The notes under the pieces were generated by a model. That model made no database searches and was not told where the DNA came from. It saw nothing but the letters and a program-made list of their open reading frames with translations. From Diphasiastrum complanatum (lineage: Eukaryota > Streptophyta > Lycopodiopsida > Lycopodiales > Lycopodiaceae), in the NCBI GenBank assembly GCA_029204225.1, contig CM055095.1:56251591-56315590 (forward strand): a stretch of DNA of 64,000 bases, in the 5' to 3' direction. The translations under genes were made by a program, and so were the position numbers. Below are positions 22,510-32,457 of the stretch, one piece after another. Within the stretch, counting starts at the first letter, position 1; every line of letters begins with the position of its first letter.

Positions 22510-23806
22510 TCAAAATACATACTTGAATTGACAGCTGCTCTGAGAATGCATACTAACCATGTAATGAGTGATGTGATCTTCTCCCCATGCTTTTGATACC
22601 GCATCAACAAAATCGACACAAGCCTTTTGTAGCACTCTCTTATCAATATCGAAAAATTTGTCTTTTCTTAATATTTTAATAATATTGTCAAGCTTCTTCC
22701 ATACATCAACTTTCAATAATCTTGATTTGTCCATCACCCCTGAGTTTTGAGTGGCAGCAACGATATCTTTCCAAATTGAGTGTTGAATGTTAGAAGCCTT
22801 TCCAAATCGACATGCTTTTGCTCCCCCAATGCTTGGCCTAGTAGGCATATTTCCTAACTTTCCAAAAAGCTTTTCATCTTTCTATATTTTGACACATTCC
22901 TTATGAAGTCTTGCTTTTGATAAAACATCTTCTAATCGACAAATAGCTTCCTTCGCTGATGATGTTGGCTTACTATTCCATGCAAAAAGTATATGAAGAT
23001 AAACGACCTTCTCTATTATCCTAACTTCTGCATGAAGAATGCAGACATGCACATTCTTCAAGGTAATAGACAATACTGGCTTCCAATTTGGATCTGTATT
23101 TTCTCTAGTCATTCCTATAATTCTAGTTACATCTTTTGCCATTTTCATGCAGTATACAAGGATGTTTAGATGTAGCACCATGAGAGACATTATACATGCA
23201 TTTCAATGTTTTCAAATCACCTGCTAAGTGCCATTCAATATTGAAGTCTCCAACTCCTGGAACATTGAGAAATCCTCCGTCCATATGGTCCTTGATGATC
23301 CTAGGGTAAGATGTCCTAGAGAATATCCATAATAATATATCACGATTCTCCTTCAGTACGTATCCAAAGAATAAAACCAACTTAGTGAAATAAGAATTCT
23401 TACTATTCATTGAATCTAATCTAATAATGAGAAAAATTACCTGAAAAGCTGCCAACCACCATATATCATTTTCGGACTGGACACTAAATCTGAAATCTCC
23501 TTGGTCCACTGTTTGTGGTCGTGCACCATTCATGAGAGCTATACTAACTCTCTCTATCTTCAGCTCTTTCATAATCTCTGACTCATCTAACTTAAGTATT
23601 ATGATTATTTTACCATTCATCTTTTCTAAGGTTATATTATAAAATGTGACCATGTATGTTAGCAAGTGATTTAGATCAACCAAGAAGTTGTTTGATGAAT
23701 TATAAGATATTGATCTTCCATCAGTTTCATACACTTCCTCAATATGAAATGGGGTACCAATGATCTTATGCATACCTATGTTTAATGTATTCCTCTCTGT
23801 CTTCAA
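22510..23806 (-). pseudogene. Unknown transposon-type protein, three frame-shifted pieces
   Basis: Three consecutive open pieces on one strand: 23806-23123 (227 residues), 23190-22882 (102) and 22848-22510 (112). Between them they overlap or nearly abut, so a single protein of some 430 residues has been split by frameshifts. Marks include WHLAGDLKTLKCMYNVSHGA with SKHPC (a Gly-Asp-Leu-K helix and a Cys/His pair), a piece with VHVCILHAEVRIIEK, and a final WGEDHITHYMVSMHSQ. This combination recalls uncharacterised proteins repeated in genomes of early land plants and other eukaryotes, often assumed to be transposon-borne. I cannot name the superfamily. Confidence 0.4.
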
Positions 23807-24085
23807 GTGATATGACCTTGGGATAGGGACTTTTCTAATTCAAACTTGCTTAAAAGCTTCTCTAATAAGTTGAAATATTGTTCCATATGTTTCTTTGCTA
23901 ATACCTACAAAATCACAGGCACCTTGAACTATAGTGATCTTATCTACAAAGAGCTCTTCAACTTCCCTCGACCTGTTTAATTATCAACCCTTCTGATATT
24001 TCTCGTGCGGCTCATGCCCTTGCTTCCTCAGTTTCAACGATGCCTTCTTCTAATAATATTTAGACATTAGAATAGCTTCATCCAC

Positions 24086-24968
24086 ATGTCAGTGATACTC
24101 TTCATTTTTTTGTGGAATATTTTCAGCCTGACTTTGATCTACAACTTGCAAAAGTTTATTATATTAGAGCTTTTCTTTGGAGTCGTCACCTCTCGGCTAG
24201 TGGGCTTTCAAGAATGGTCTTTGAGCACCTACATGATTGTTTTTTTCCAAATGGTTTTGGTAGTGGCTTTGATCTTCTTTTCAAGGTCTACTCCTTCATT
24301 GCTTGTGGGCAGATTACTCCTTCAGTTGCTCAGTTTTTAGGTGTCGCTTGTCTTTTAGCGTTGGATAGACCCTCTGGTGGTGTGCATCCGCGGTGGATGA
24401 ATGTTTATATAGGGTGGTTGCAAGGATACTTTGTTTCCAATTTTGAGAAGCATTTCATGCTCATCATTTTCCATTTCAGTTTGGATGTGCTACTCTTGTT
24501 GGTTGTGTGACCGTTGTTCATGCTTTACTAGTTATTTTGGATATTCATCTAGACTGGGTAGTTTTACAAGTCGATGTTGCTAATGCTTTTAACTATGTTT
24601 CTCGAGCATCTATTTTTCAAGAACTTCCTAGTGCTCAGAATATGCTAGCCTTGCTCATTACTTTTGTGCATTGCTTCTATTCTAAAAGTTCTCTTTATAC
24701 TTTAGTCATGCTTCTCGTACAGGTGATGTTACCATCATTTCTTCTAATGAGAGAACTCGACAACAGAATCTCTTAGGTGGACCTCTCTTTGCTTTGGCAC
24801 ATTATCGTGCCTTGCATGCTACTGCTACAATTTTTTCCTCCTGTTTATTCCCCTCTATTGCAGATGAAACGTATATTATGGGGCCTGCTAGTGAATTCAT
24901 CCTTGCTTTTTTGTTTAGATTTCTTTTAATGGGGGACATGTCTAAGTGCATAGCATGGTGCCCAAAAG
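24086..24968 (+). pseudogene. Non-LTR (LINE-like) reverse transcriptase, 5' part
   Basis: Frames at 24112-24510, 24507-24776 and 24794-24968 read in order: GLSRMVFEHLHDCF, GQITPSVAQFLGVACLLALD followed by RPSGGVHPR (fingers), then VVLQVDVANAFNYVSR with the motif A Asp-Val-Ala-Asn-Ala-Phe, then a late palm piece with SIADETYIMGPAS, where the YADD-like turn is degenerate (IADET). Several frameshifts and stops make it dead. An LTR interrupts it at 24969. Confidence 0.65.
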
Positions 24969-25598
24969 TGTTGGAAATTAAGTTCACAGTTTTTTCCTTG
25001 GTGATATTATTTCTATTTCAAGATTTTTTTTGCACATTTTTTGTCACTGATCTAGGGTCAGATGCAACCTCCTTTGGTTCCATGTCTGCTCATCTGATAC
25101 CTGCAAGTTTCACAGAAAAGAACCAGCCGAACTACTTGAAGGGTGACTACAACGGTGATCTTCATCCATGGATCAAAGACTAAAGGGTAACCAATCCTAT
25201 TCTTTTCACATTTGAATGTCAAGTTCAAGAATTTGAAGAACATTGATCTTCAACAACTTCAGCAAATCAGTCTTTTTATCAGTCTACAAAAATACACTGA
25301 TTGTCGCACAATTCGCATTTTTCCAATTTCAGTATGAAAAAATACACTGTTTGTCGAATTTTTTCGCATTTTTCCTCAATGCGAAAAAGATGTGAAGTGT
25401 GTCTACTTTGACGAGCAACGTCTCCAGCTACTTTTAAAAATATGCGAAGTATGCGACAAACTCGTCCACTTCAACAATCTCGAGTCACCTGACTCATGTA
25501 CACCATATATAGATGTCACTGTACTCTCAAGCACAACGAAGTACATAGTTAAAGTTAAACTAGTCTTGTAATTATATATTAATTAGACATTTCTTAGG
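24969..25598 (+). mobile_element. LTR family A with primer binding site, inserted in the RT
   Basis: Starts TGTTGGAAATTAAGTTCAC and matches the 3' LTR of the family A Copia at 63428-64000 for its visible length, including the segment with ACTGATTGTCGCACAATT and the CTCATGTACACCAT(A/G)TATAG stretch. A site reading TGGTATCA at 25599-25606 follows, so this is the 5' LTR edge of an element whose interior is lost, or a decayed solo LTR. Confidence 0.75.
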
Positions 25599-25629
25599 TG
25601 GTATCATGATTGCTCATATTGCAAATATG

Positions 25630-26230
25630 GCAATATCGGACGGGTCATTCTAACTTATGTCTCAACTGCGGGCACTCATTTTCTGTATGGTTATTCGAGC
25701 AGTGTGGACACCAGGTGGATTTTCTCCTTGGATAGGCGTGGATAGGTCTTGGTTGCATGCCTTTCAGCTTTTGATCAATAGCCGTGGTAAGTTAAAAAGT
25801 TATGAACCAAAATGCATTGAAAAACTACTTGGGTCCTTTCTTATTTTTGGCACATCGGAGTTTAGATCTATTTCTATTTCTCGCGCCTTTGGCTTACGAG
25901 TATAGTGCACCTTTTAAGGGTGTTTGACATTATTTTACAGATAAATCTAATCTTCATGCCGACTTGGCCATGCTTTTATTCCCGTTGTCGTAAGATATGT
26001 TGGGGAGGCACCGGGCTTTGGTTTTACTCGTTGGCCAGTCCGCAACCTATCAACCTTTTGATTTTGGCATTCCCAGTAAATCTAAATTCTGGAACTCCAT
26101 CTTGGTTTATTGTCGATGCTCCATAGTGTAGTTTGGCGGCTCGATTCCTTCACTTGATATTCGTTAGGCACTTTTGGCATCTGGAATTCGTTAGAAGAAT
26201 CTTCACCAGAATCTTCTAACACCAAAAATT
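25630..26230 (+). pseudogene. Probable continuation of the non-LTR element
   Basis: After the LTR, plus-strand frames at 25657-25905 and 25905-26126 resume without a known domain (for example SWLHAFQLLINSRGK and ICWGGTGLWF). Direction and position suggest the C-terminal region of the same non-LTR element. Composition matches the upstream RT, but this is inference. Confidence 0.35.
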
Positions 26231-26231
26231 G

Positions 26232-26475
26232 GTAAAGTACAAGAAGAGATCTAGATTGGCATTACATTGCTTAAAGATGGATGTAAGTAATGACCTATTG
26301 AAAGAAATCTCATCTTGTAGCTCATCCAAAGAGGCATGGGATTTACTAAAATCTATTTACGAATCCAAAATCTTCTATAGGTGATAAGATCCAAGACAAT
26401 GAATTAGTTCAAATCATTTTGAATGGATTAGGAAATAAGTATTCTAATCTAGTTCAAACTTTGGCCAGACAAAAG
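26232..26475 (+). pseudogene. Copia gag fragment, family D type
   Basis: Reads KYKKRSRLALHCLKMDVSND, then LLKEISSCSSSKEAWDLLKS, matching the D gags at 47.7, 54.2 and 59.3 kb. After IYES it jumps to IGDKIQDNELVQIILNGLGN, so a block of about 40 codons present in the D3 gag is deleted. Opposite strand to the D elements. Confidence 0.8.
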
Positions 26476-26759
26476 AGGATATTGCGGTGATATACTCTGT
26501 CCATTCCATACAGATTGGTTGCCAACAATCAATATGGTGCTTCATCAACCTCTTCTTCAACCATCATTTTTCCTTCATGGGAACAAAGATTACAATCTGA
26601 AGCCAACAAAATGGATTCAATTCGACAGCTTGGAATTTGTAATGAGGCCATAATTGTTTTGGATGACACATCCTCAATCGTGACTACTTAACCAAGGCAA
26701 TCAAGCTGATCAGACAAGTGTCTTCATTTTTTAGGACAAAAACATCTAAGTACGGGGAG

Positions 26760-27293
26760 TGTCATGTACTTTTAGTACATCAGTTCTTTTCAAGGCAATA
26801 TAAAATCCATTGTAAGCTTTGTAGGCCCAAAAGGAGCTATTAGCCTTAATAACAAGGCGATTCTCTCTTTAGGCCCTCCAAAGTAATTAATAAGGATAAT
26901 AGGCCAACAAGGGCCCAATGTAATTTGAATAATACTTAACAAGGGCTAACTATCCCTCAAGATAGTTATGTTTAGTTAAGTAAGAGCATTATCTAAAACT
27001 AGGCAAGAGACATCATTTTGTGGATCTTTTGGCTCATTTGCAAGTGAGAGCTTCTAGCTTCCTCCTTGTGAATGTGAGCCATAGGAATCTCCATTGCTAG
27101 GTCTCATGTGCCCTATCCACATGAATCAATGCTCCATTTCCATTGATTGTACTCTTCCTTTCATTGCTAATTTGATTCCATTGTGATTTCATTGTTTCTA
27201 GCTTTCTATTGATATGCTATCATGAATGTCTTGTTATCTTCTTGCTTCTAGCTTTACTTCAGTGCTATTGCTATTAGTTTGGGATTTGGCACA
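26760..27293 (+). mobile_element. LTR family G
   Basis: Starts TGTCATGTACTTTTAGTAC directly after a purine tract ACGGGGAG and ends GGATTTGGCACA, where a Copia linker begins. The last 130 bases resemble 37255-37389. About 534 bases. Either a solo LTR or the end of a decayed element. Confidence 0.55.
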
Positions 27294-28569
27294 TGACAAT
27301 ACATGCCTCTGACACGACAATTCGAGCTTCTGGCTCAAGTGTGCAGATAGTCAATCAACTACCCAGCAACGAGTCAGATGAAGAATCTGCTGATACTCAG
27401 CAACAACAAATGTTAGGATTGAATCATCAACCGATACTTCGTCCAAGAAGATCAAGCCGAGTGCGCACACAACCCACAAGGTATACTTCTAAGTCTGTTT
27501 TTTAATGTAAGAACTGACATCAGTCGATGAGGCATTTAGCCAACCAGACTCCGATCTCTGGAGAGAAGCAACGGACAGAGAGTATTCCTCTCTGATCAAG
27601 AACTAGACATGGTCACTAGTCGAAGCTCCTATTGGCTGCAATCTCATCGATTGCAAATGGGTCTTCAAGATCAAATATAATGCCAATGGAGCGATTGATC
27701 GAAGGAAGGCAAGACTAGTAGCATGAGGATTCGATCAGATCCCCAACATTGACTACAAGTTACGAGACTTTCAGTCCAGTAGTCAAACACTCATCGACCC
27801 GAGCCCTCCTATCGTATGCTATAATAGCGGACTTGAAGTACATCAGCTCGATGTACAGACAACTTATCTGAATGGAGTCATTGAAGATGACATTATGCTA
27901 CAACTTGAAGGATATGTTCATAAAGGTATGAAGCATCATGTCTACAAACTCCACAAGGCACTTTATGGCTTGAAGCAATCTGCCAGAGCTTGGTTCTAGA
28001 AGATCAACACATTTCTCATCCGACAAGGTTTTCAACCAAGCGCGACCAACATCAACATCTACTTCAAGTCAGTGTAGCAATCATTTATAATTATCACCTT
28101 GTATGTAGATGATACATTGTTTTTCAGCAACTGTACCAATCTGGTGAAGGATGCTAAAAACAGATGTTGTCCTCTGAGTTCGTAAGCAAACCTCTATTGC
28201 TCTCTCATCTACATAAGAAAAGTATATTGTTGTTTCTCAATCTATTGAAGAGACATTTTGGTTGAGGAATTTACTTGCAGACATTAATTTGAACCAGTAC
28301 ACCCCAACAATCATATTCTGTGATAATCAGAGTGCAATTGCCTTATCGGCCAATCCTAGATTTCACTGTGGGAGTAAGCACATTGAGATTCGATATCACT
28401 ATGTCCAGGGCAAAATTCTTGACAAAGAAGTGAGCTTAACATATTGTTGAACGTAGGACATGGTTGCAGATGTGTTCACCAAGGCATTGAGCATTGATGC
28501 ACTCAACAAATTTTGTGCACTGCTTACTTTGAAGATCAAAGCATTCACTGATCCAGATTAAGGGGGGGT
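27293..28569 (+). pseudogene. Copia pol remnant: linker, RT and RNase H
   Basis: Begins with the integrase-RT linker (RPRRSSRVRTQPTRYT), followed by RT in broken frames: [46 protein letters not shown] (motif A), LYGLKQSARAWF, and YVDDTLFFS at about 28102. The C-terminal RNase H reads FCDNQSAIALSANPRFH and MVADVFTKALS. Several stops and at least two frameshifts. A polypurine tract (AAGGGGGGG) follows at 28560-28568 and then an LTR-B start. Plus strand. Confidence 0.85.
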
Positions 28570-28600
28570 TGTTGGATTTATTTCCTCTACTCTCCTTGGA
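28570..28600 (+). mobile_element. Start of LTR family B, truncated
   Basis: TGTTGGATTTATTTCCTCTA directly after the polypurine tract; similarity to the two full LTR-B copies ends after about 30 bases. This junction ties LTR family B to the Copia pol upstream. Confidence 0.7.
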
Positions 28601-29991
28601 AAGCATTTTGCTTGGAACTTTAGAGAGGTCCAAATTTATTGTTATGATACAAGAGAAACCAAGAAAGATTAAGGAAGAGCAATCACAAAATGAAAATAGT
28701 TCCACTTATGCTCTCATGACATCTTATGAAGAACTACTATGCTTTGAAGAGATTTTTGTATCTCAAATGGGGATTAAGGCAATACTAGTTGAGTGTGATG
28801 CCTTAATAGACAGAAAAAGCTTTTTTCCCTTGTAAACTCACATTGAATATGAAATTAAGGAAATGTAAACGTCTTCATAATGTATTTTCTGGTTTGAATA
28901 AGATTATAAATGATGTGTTCATTCATAATGTTGAAAATTGTAATTTTCAATTTTAAAGGCAAGTTGTAAACTTCTTATGAGAATAAGTGAAGCATCCAAA
29001 GTGGACACTTATATCCATAAGCAAGTACTTAGCCTTATTGAGATGGAAATACTTTTTGATTTCAATATTAGAAAAATCATGCCAAGCTATGGTGATTTTT
29101 GGACTTATGGTTCTAGCATAAGTAATGTTGATGATCATATGAAGTGCACATTATATGATCATGTTTGTTGTGATCATTTTGAAACATGGGTCTCGGATTT
29201 CCATCAAGGAGGAGCACCAAGAAGTTGATCTTGAGGAGTCAACTTGAGGTTCAACTGTGCCAAGGATTGAGGAGGAGAGTCCTTCTCAGACTATGATTCC
29301 AAGAAGAATATTAAGAGACATGGTTGAGATCATATGGCTCACATTTCAAGGGAAAGAGGAGCACATTTCAAGTGGTATACATCTCGTGCTTGCTTCGCTT
29401 ATGTCATCTGGTGAATCAATTCACTTTAGTGAGAATTTTGCATCTCAAAGTTGGAGTAAAGCAATACTAGTTGAGTATGGTGTCTCTCTTGAGAACATAG
29501 TTGATGTTCTTAATGATTTGAAATTGATTTTAGATCAATGAGAAAGCAAATGGTTATTTAATCAAATGTATGCTCTTGAGTCTTGCACAAGCAAGAGTGA
29601 TTTGTCCACTCTTTGTGTGAAAATTTGTCTTTTTTCATGTTTTGAGACAAATTGTAAACTCTTTATGAGAGTAAGTGAATCACCCTCTATGGAAACTTAT
29701 CTCCATAATGAAGTATTTAGCCTCATTAGATCTGAGATTAGCATGGTAACCAAGCATGAAGATATGATACCAACTCTATGTTATTATAGCATGCATAGTC
29801 TTGCCAATTTTGATAAGCCTAAGTCTCGAGATCTTGGTAACATGATGTTGGATCTTTGTGATCCTTATGAGTCAAGAAGGACTCTTTATTTTCACATGGA
29901 GTTGCAGCTAGTTTCAAGGAGGAGGAGCTTTTGGGTCAAATCCTATAAGGGTTTTAACAAGGTCAAATCAGCTAATCCAAACAACTTCTAA
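28601..29991 (+). pseudogene. Tandemly duplicated unknown coding segment
   Basis: Four plus-strand ORFs form two diverged copies about 685-690 bases apart. Copy 1 has IKAILVECDA, then CKLLMRISEASKVDTYIHKQ and VLSLIEMEI. Copy 2 has SKAILVEYGV, then CKLFMRVSESPSMETYLHNE and VFSLIRSEI. Nucleotide words such as AATACTAGTTGAGT (28781 and 29463) also match. A shorter relative may lie at 13390-13440 in element C. No known domain. It could be an extra ORF carried by an LTR element or a host gene fragment. Confidence 0.45.
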
Positions 29992-31439
29992 GTAACCAAC
30001 AAATACATCAAATAGCTTAAAAGAGATAATTGACCTATAGCATGTCATTAATCCAACTTTGACAAGAAAAATTGTTCGTGACCAAATAGTCTTTAAAAGA
30101 ATTGAATTCATATTCGATTTGCTAGTTTCAAGTACTATTTGTTTTTGAAATCAAAATCAGTATATGGTATACATTTACCAACATGCATTTACTAATATGA
30201 AACTCATTTCGATCATTTACTGAAGTGTATTAGCTAATTTCATTACGATTCAAAATACAATCTTGTCGATTTTTTATCAATAAAGTTTTATTTTCATGCC
30301 TAGCTCATAACTACTCAAACCGTTATACTAGTGTCATGCAAGATTTTGAAAACTCTAAACCATTGAATGTAGTCTAAGTGAGATGATTCCATGCATCATT
30401 TTGCCAAAAAAATTGCCAAAACTTCAACTGATCATAAATTTGGCTACAGTTAAACAAATTGAGTGTTGTAAATTGCAATGAGAAGAGTTTTGATAGTACT
30501 AAGAGGATTGCCATGTCAGCACCTCAAGTACTATTCACACATGTGAGTTGTAAATGATTGAAATTCAGCTAAGAAGGCACATTTTTTCAAGGCATGATGC
30601 TTCATCAGCCTCAGAGAAAAAAATCAATTTATTGAGCTTGAGCATATGTATTATCTAGACAGTGGCCGATCGTCAGAGCCCAAGGCAACTTGTGTGGAGA
30701 TTGTCAACAATTATCGCAATATAAGTGACGATGACCAATCACCGGTGCCCATTGCCTAGTTGACAAAGCAATTCAAGATGGTATGTCTTGGCCTTTAAAA
30801 AGTTGCCACTAGGTCTTTTTCTTAGAACTCGCATCCTACACATTAGAGTGAATATGGGGTTATTTAGGGTGCACTTTATGACTACATTAATTCCATAAAA
30901 TGAAACTGTTTTGTTAGTCTGACCTTTCAAACTATTAATATGCCTTTTAAATAACAAAGTTTCATGACCAGCAAATTTTCAAGATCCCGATCTGAGTTGG
31001 TTAACTGGGCATCCAAAGTTTTTTGGGTCCCAGGTTCGAGCCCCCTTGGAAACCAAAATGCATGACTCTCAAATTTTCATTCTATCACATTCACATGAAG
31101 TGTAATGAAATCTCCTTCTCTTTCACCTTTGATGGGGACATTTCAAATTAGCACTTAGGTTAACAAGTTATTAAAAAAATTGCCATCATGCCTTCCACAT
31201 GCCTTGCAACTTACAAATGTCCCTTGTTACTTTATCAACATCGTGCCTAATCATGATGGCTATCATAGCTGGGATTTGCTAAGTGGGTTTCTTAGCTTGG
31301 ATGTCAACTACTTTTTGGTTACCAAGTTGCAATCTTGTTGATTATTGGTGTCGAGTGCAAGATCACGAGGGAGAAAGAGAATATCTTATGTTTAACAAAG
31401 AGCTACCGAACATGCATGGACTTTGTAGTCTTGCAAATG
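29992..31439. other. No gene recognised
   Basis: AT-rich sequence. A CACACATGTG palindrome occurs at 30537-30546. No ORF with a recognisable domain and no LTR ends. Confidence 0.5.
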
Positions 31440-31954
31440 TGATATCATATAATGAGGCAATCATTTGACAACACATGTACACTTTGCTAATTTACATTTA
31501 CAAATGGGTTTGTAGTCTTTGCTCCTTATTCATGCTTTTAACCATTGAAGATGTGCTAGTGAAGGTCGTGAAAGATTATACAAATGCCAACTTAGGCCAA
31601 TGTTTTATTGTCAAAGATTTGCAAATGACAACTTAGGCCAACATTGCAAATGACAACTTGGTCCAATTTAGCATTATGCACGCGATCATATAAAATGCTA
31701 AATTAGACCAATATGTAAGGTCAACTTAGGAAAATAACATTGTGCAAACTTTCGCCTCAAGTTACCTCGTGCCAAGCTACTTACTAGCAAATGGGTTTGT
31801 AGTCTTTGCTCCTTAAACATGCTACCCATTGGAATATGGTGTGAAGGCACTTGATAATTATATCATATAACGAGGCAATCGTGGTTATAACACGACCGAC
31901 ACTTCGCTAATTTACAACTACAAATGGGTTGTAGTCTATGCTCCTTAAGCACGT
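31440..31954. repeat. Diverged direct repeats upstream of the SDR gene
   Basis: A unit of about 95 bases (ATATCATATAA.GAGGCAATC ... TTTGCTCCTTA) occurs at about 31440-31536 and 31861-31954, with a half copy (AAATGGGTTTGTAGTCTTTG) near 31790. Between them are words like CAACTTAGGCCAA that also repeat (31580-31700). Confidence 0.65.
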
Positions 31955-32094
31955 TTGACATGCTCTCAGGGCACGTAATTGATGTTTGGGCTTGTAGCGG
32001 ACAGGTGTCCCATTTTGATAGGCTTTGAACATAGATATTCAGAGCCATAGCGCTTTGTTGAAGGGCCAAAAGGGCCAAAACTTCAATTACGCCC

Positions 32095-32226
32095 GGTAGT
32101 GGGCCGTGAGCAGGCCTGCTACCGTGTGTAGCAGGCCGCCTTCATTAATGCACCTCGTCGCAAGGCGGCTCTATGCGTGAAGGCCGCCTGCTACACATGG
32201 TAGCGGGCCTGCTCACGGCCGCTACC
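32095..32226. repeat. GC-rich long hairpin upstream of the SDR gene
   Basis: Arms of about 49 bases (32095-32144 and 32178-32226) are nearly perfect inverse complements: GGCCGTGAGCAGGCC pairs with GGCCTGCTCACGGCC and GTGTGTAGCAGGC with GCCTGCTACACAT. The loop is about 33 bases. The arms are far richer in GC than their surroundings. It could be a foldback mini-transposon or a hairpin RNA source. Confidence 0.85.
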
Positions 32227-32281
32227 TAGTCCGTATGTTTGACTCGGGTGAGTGAGATTGGGTGACGTTCCTAGGTACATC

Positions 32282-32285
<4 letters not shown>

Positions 32286-32323
<38 letters not shown>
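32286..32323. repeat. (GA)n in the SDR promoter
   Basis: Pure GA repeat of 38 bases ending two bases before the TATA candidate. Plant GAGA-binding factors recognise such tracts; a role here is inference. Confidence 0.95.
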
Positions 32324-32324
<1 letters not shown>

Positions 32325-32327
<3 letters not shown>

Positions 32328-32331
32328 AAAT
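32325..32331 (+). promoter_or_regulatory. TATA box candidate of the SDR gene
   Basis: TATAAAT, 133 bases before the start codon, directly after the (GA)n tract. Confidence 0.55.
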
Positions 32332-32378
32332 GGGTGACGGTTATCTATTATGTTCCTAAAAGTGGATGTAAGACGGCA

Positions 32379-32379
<1 letters not shown>

Positions 32380-32434
<55 letters not shown>

Positions 32435-32451
32435 TGAGAGAGAGAGAGAGA
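32380..32451. repeat. (TG)n(AG)n in the SDR 5' leader
   Basis: A TG run to 32422 passes directly into GA repeats ending at 32451, seven bases before the ATG. If transcribed it forms a repetitive leader. The Cys-Val/Arg-Glu reading across it is an artefact. Confidence 0.95.
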
Positions 32452-32457
32452 AAAGAT

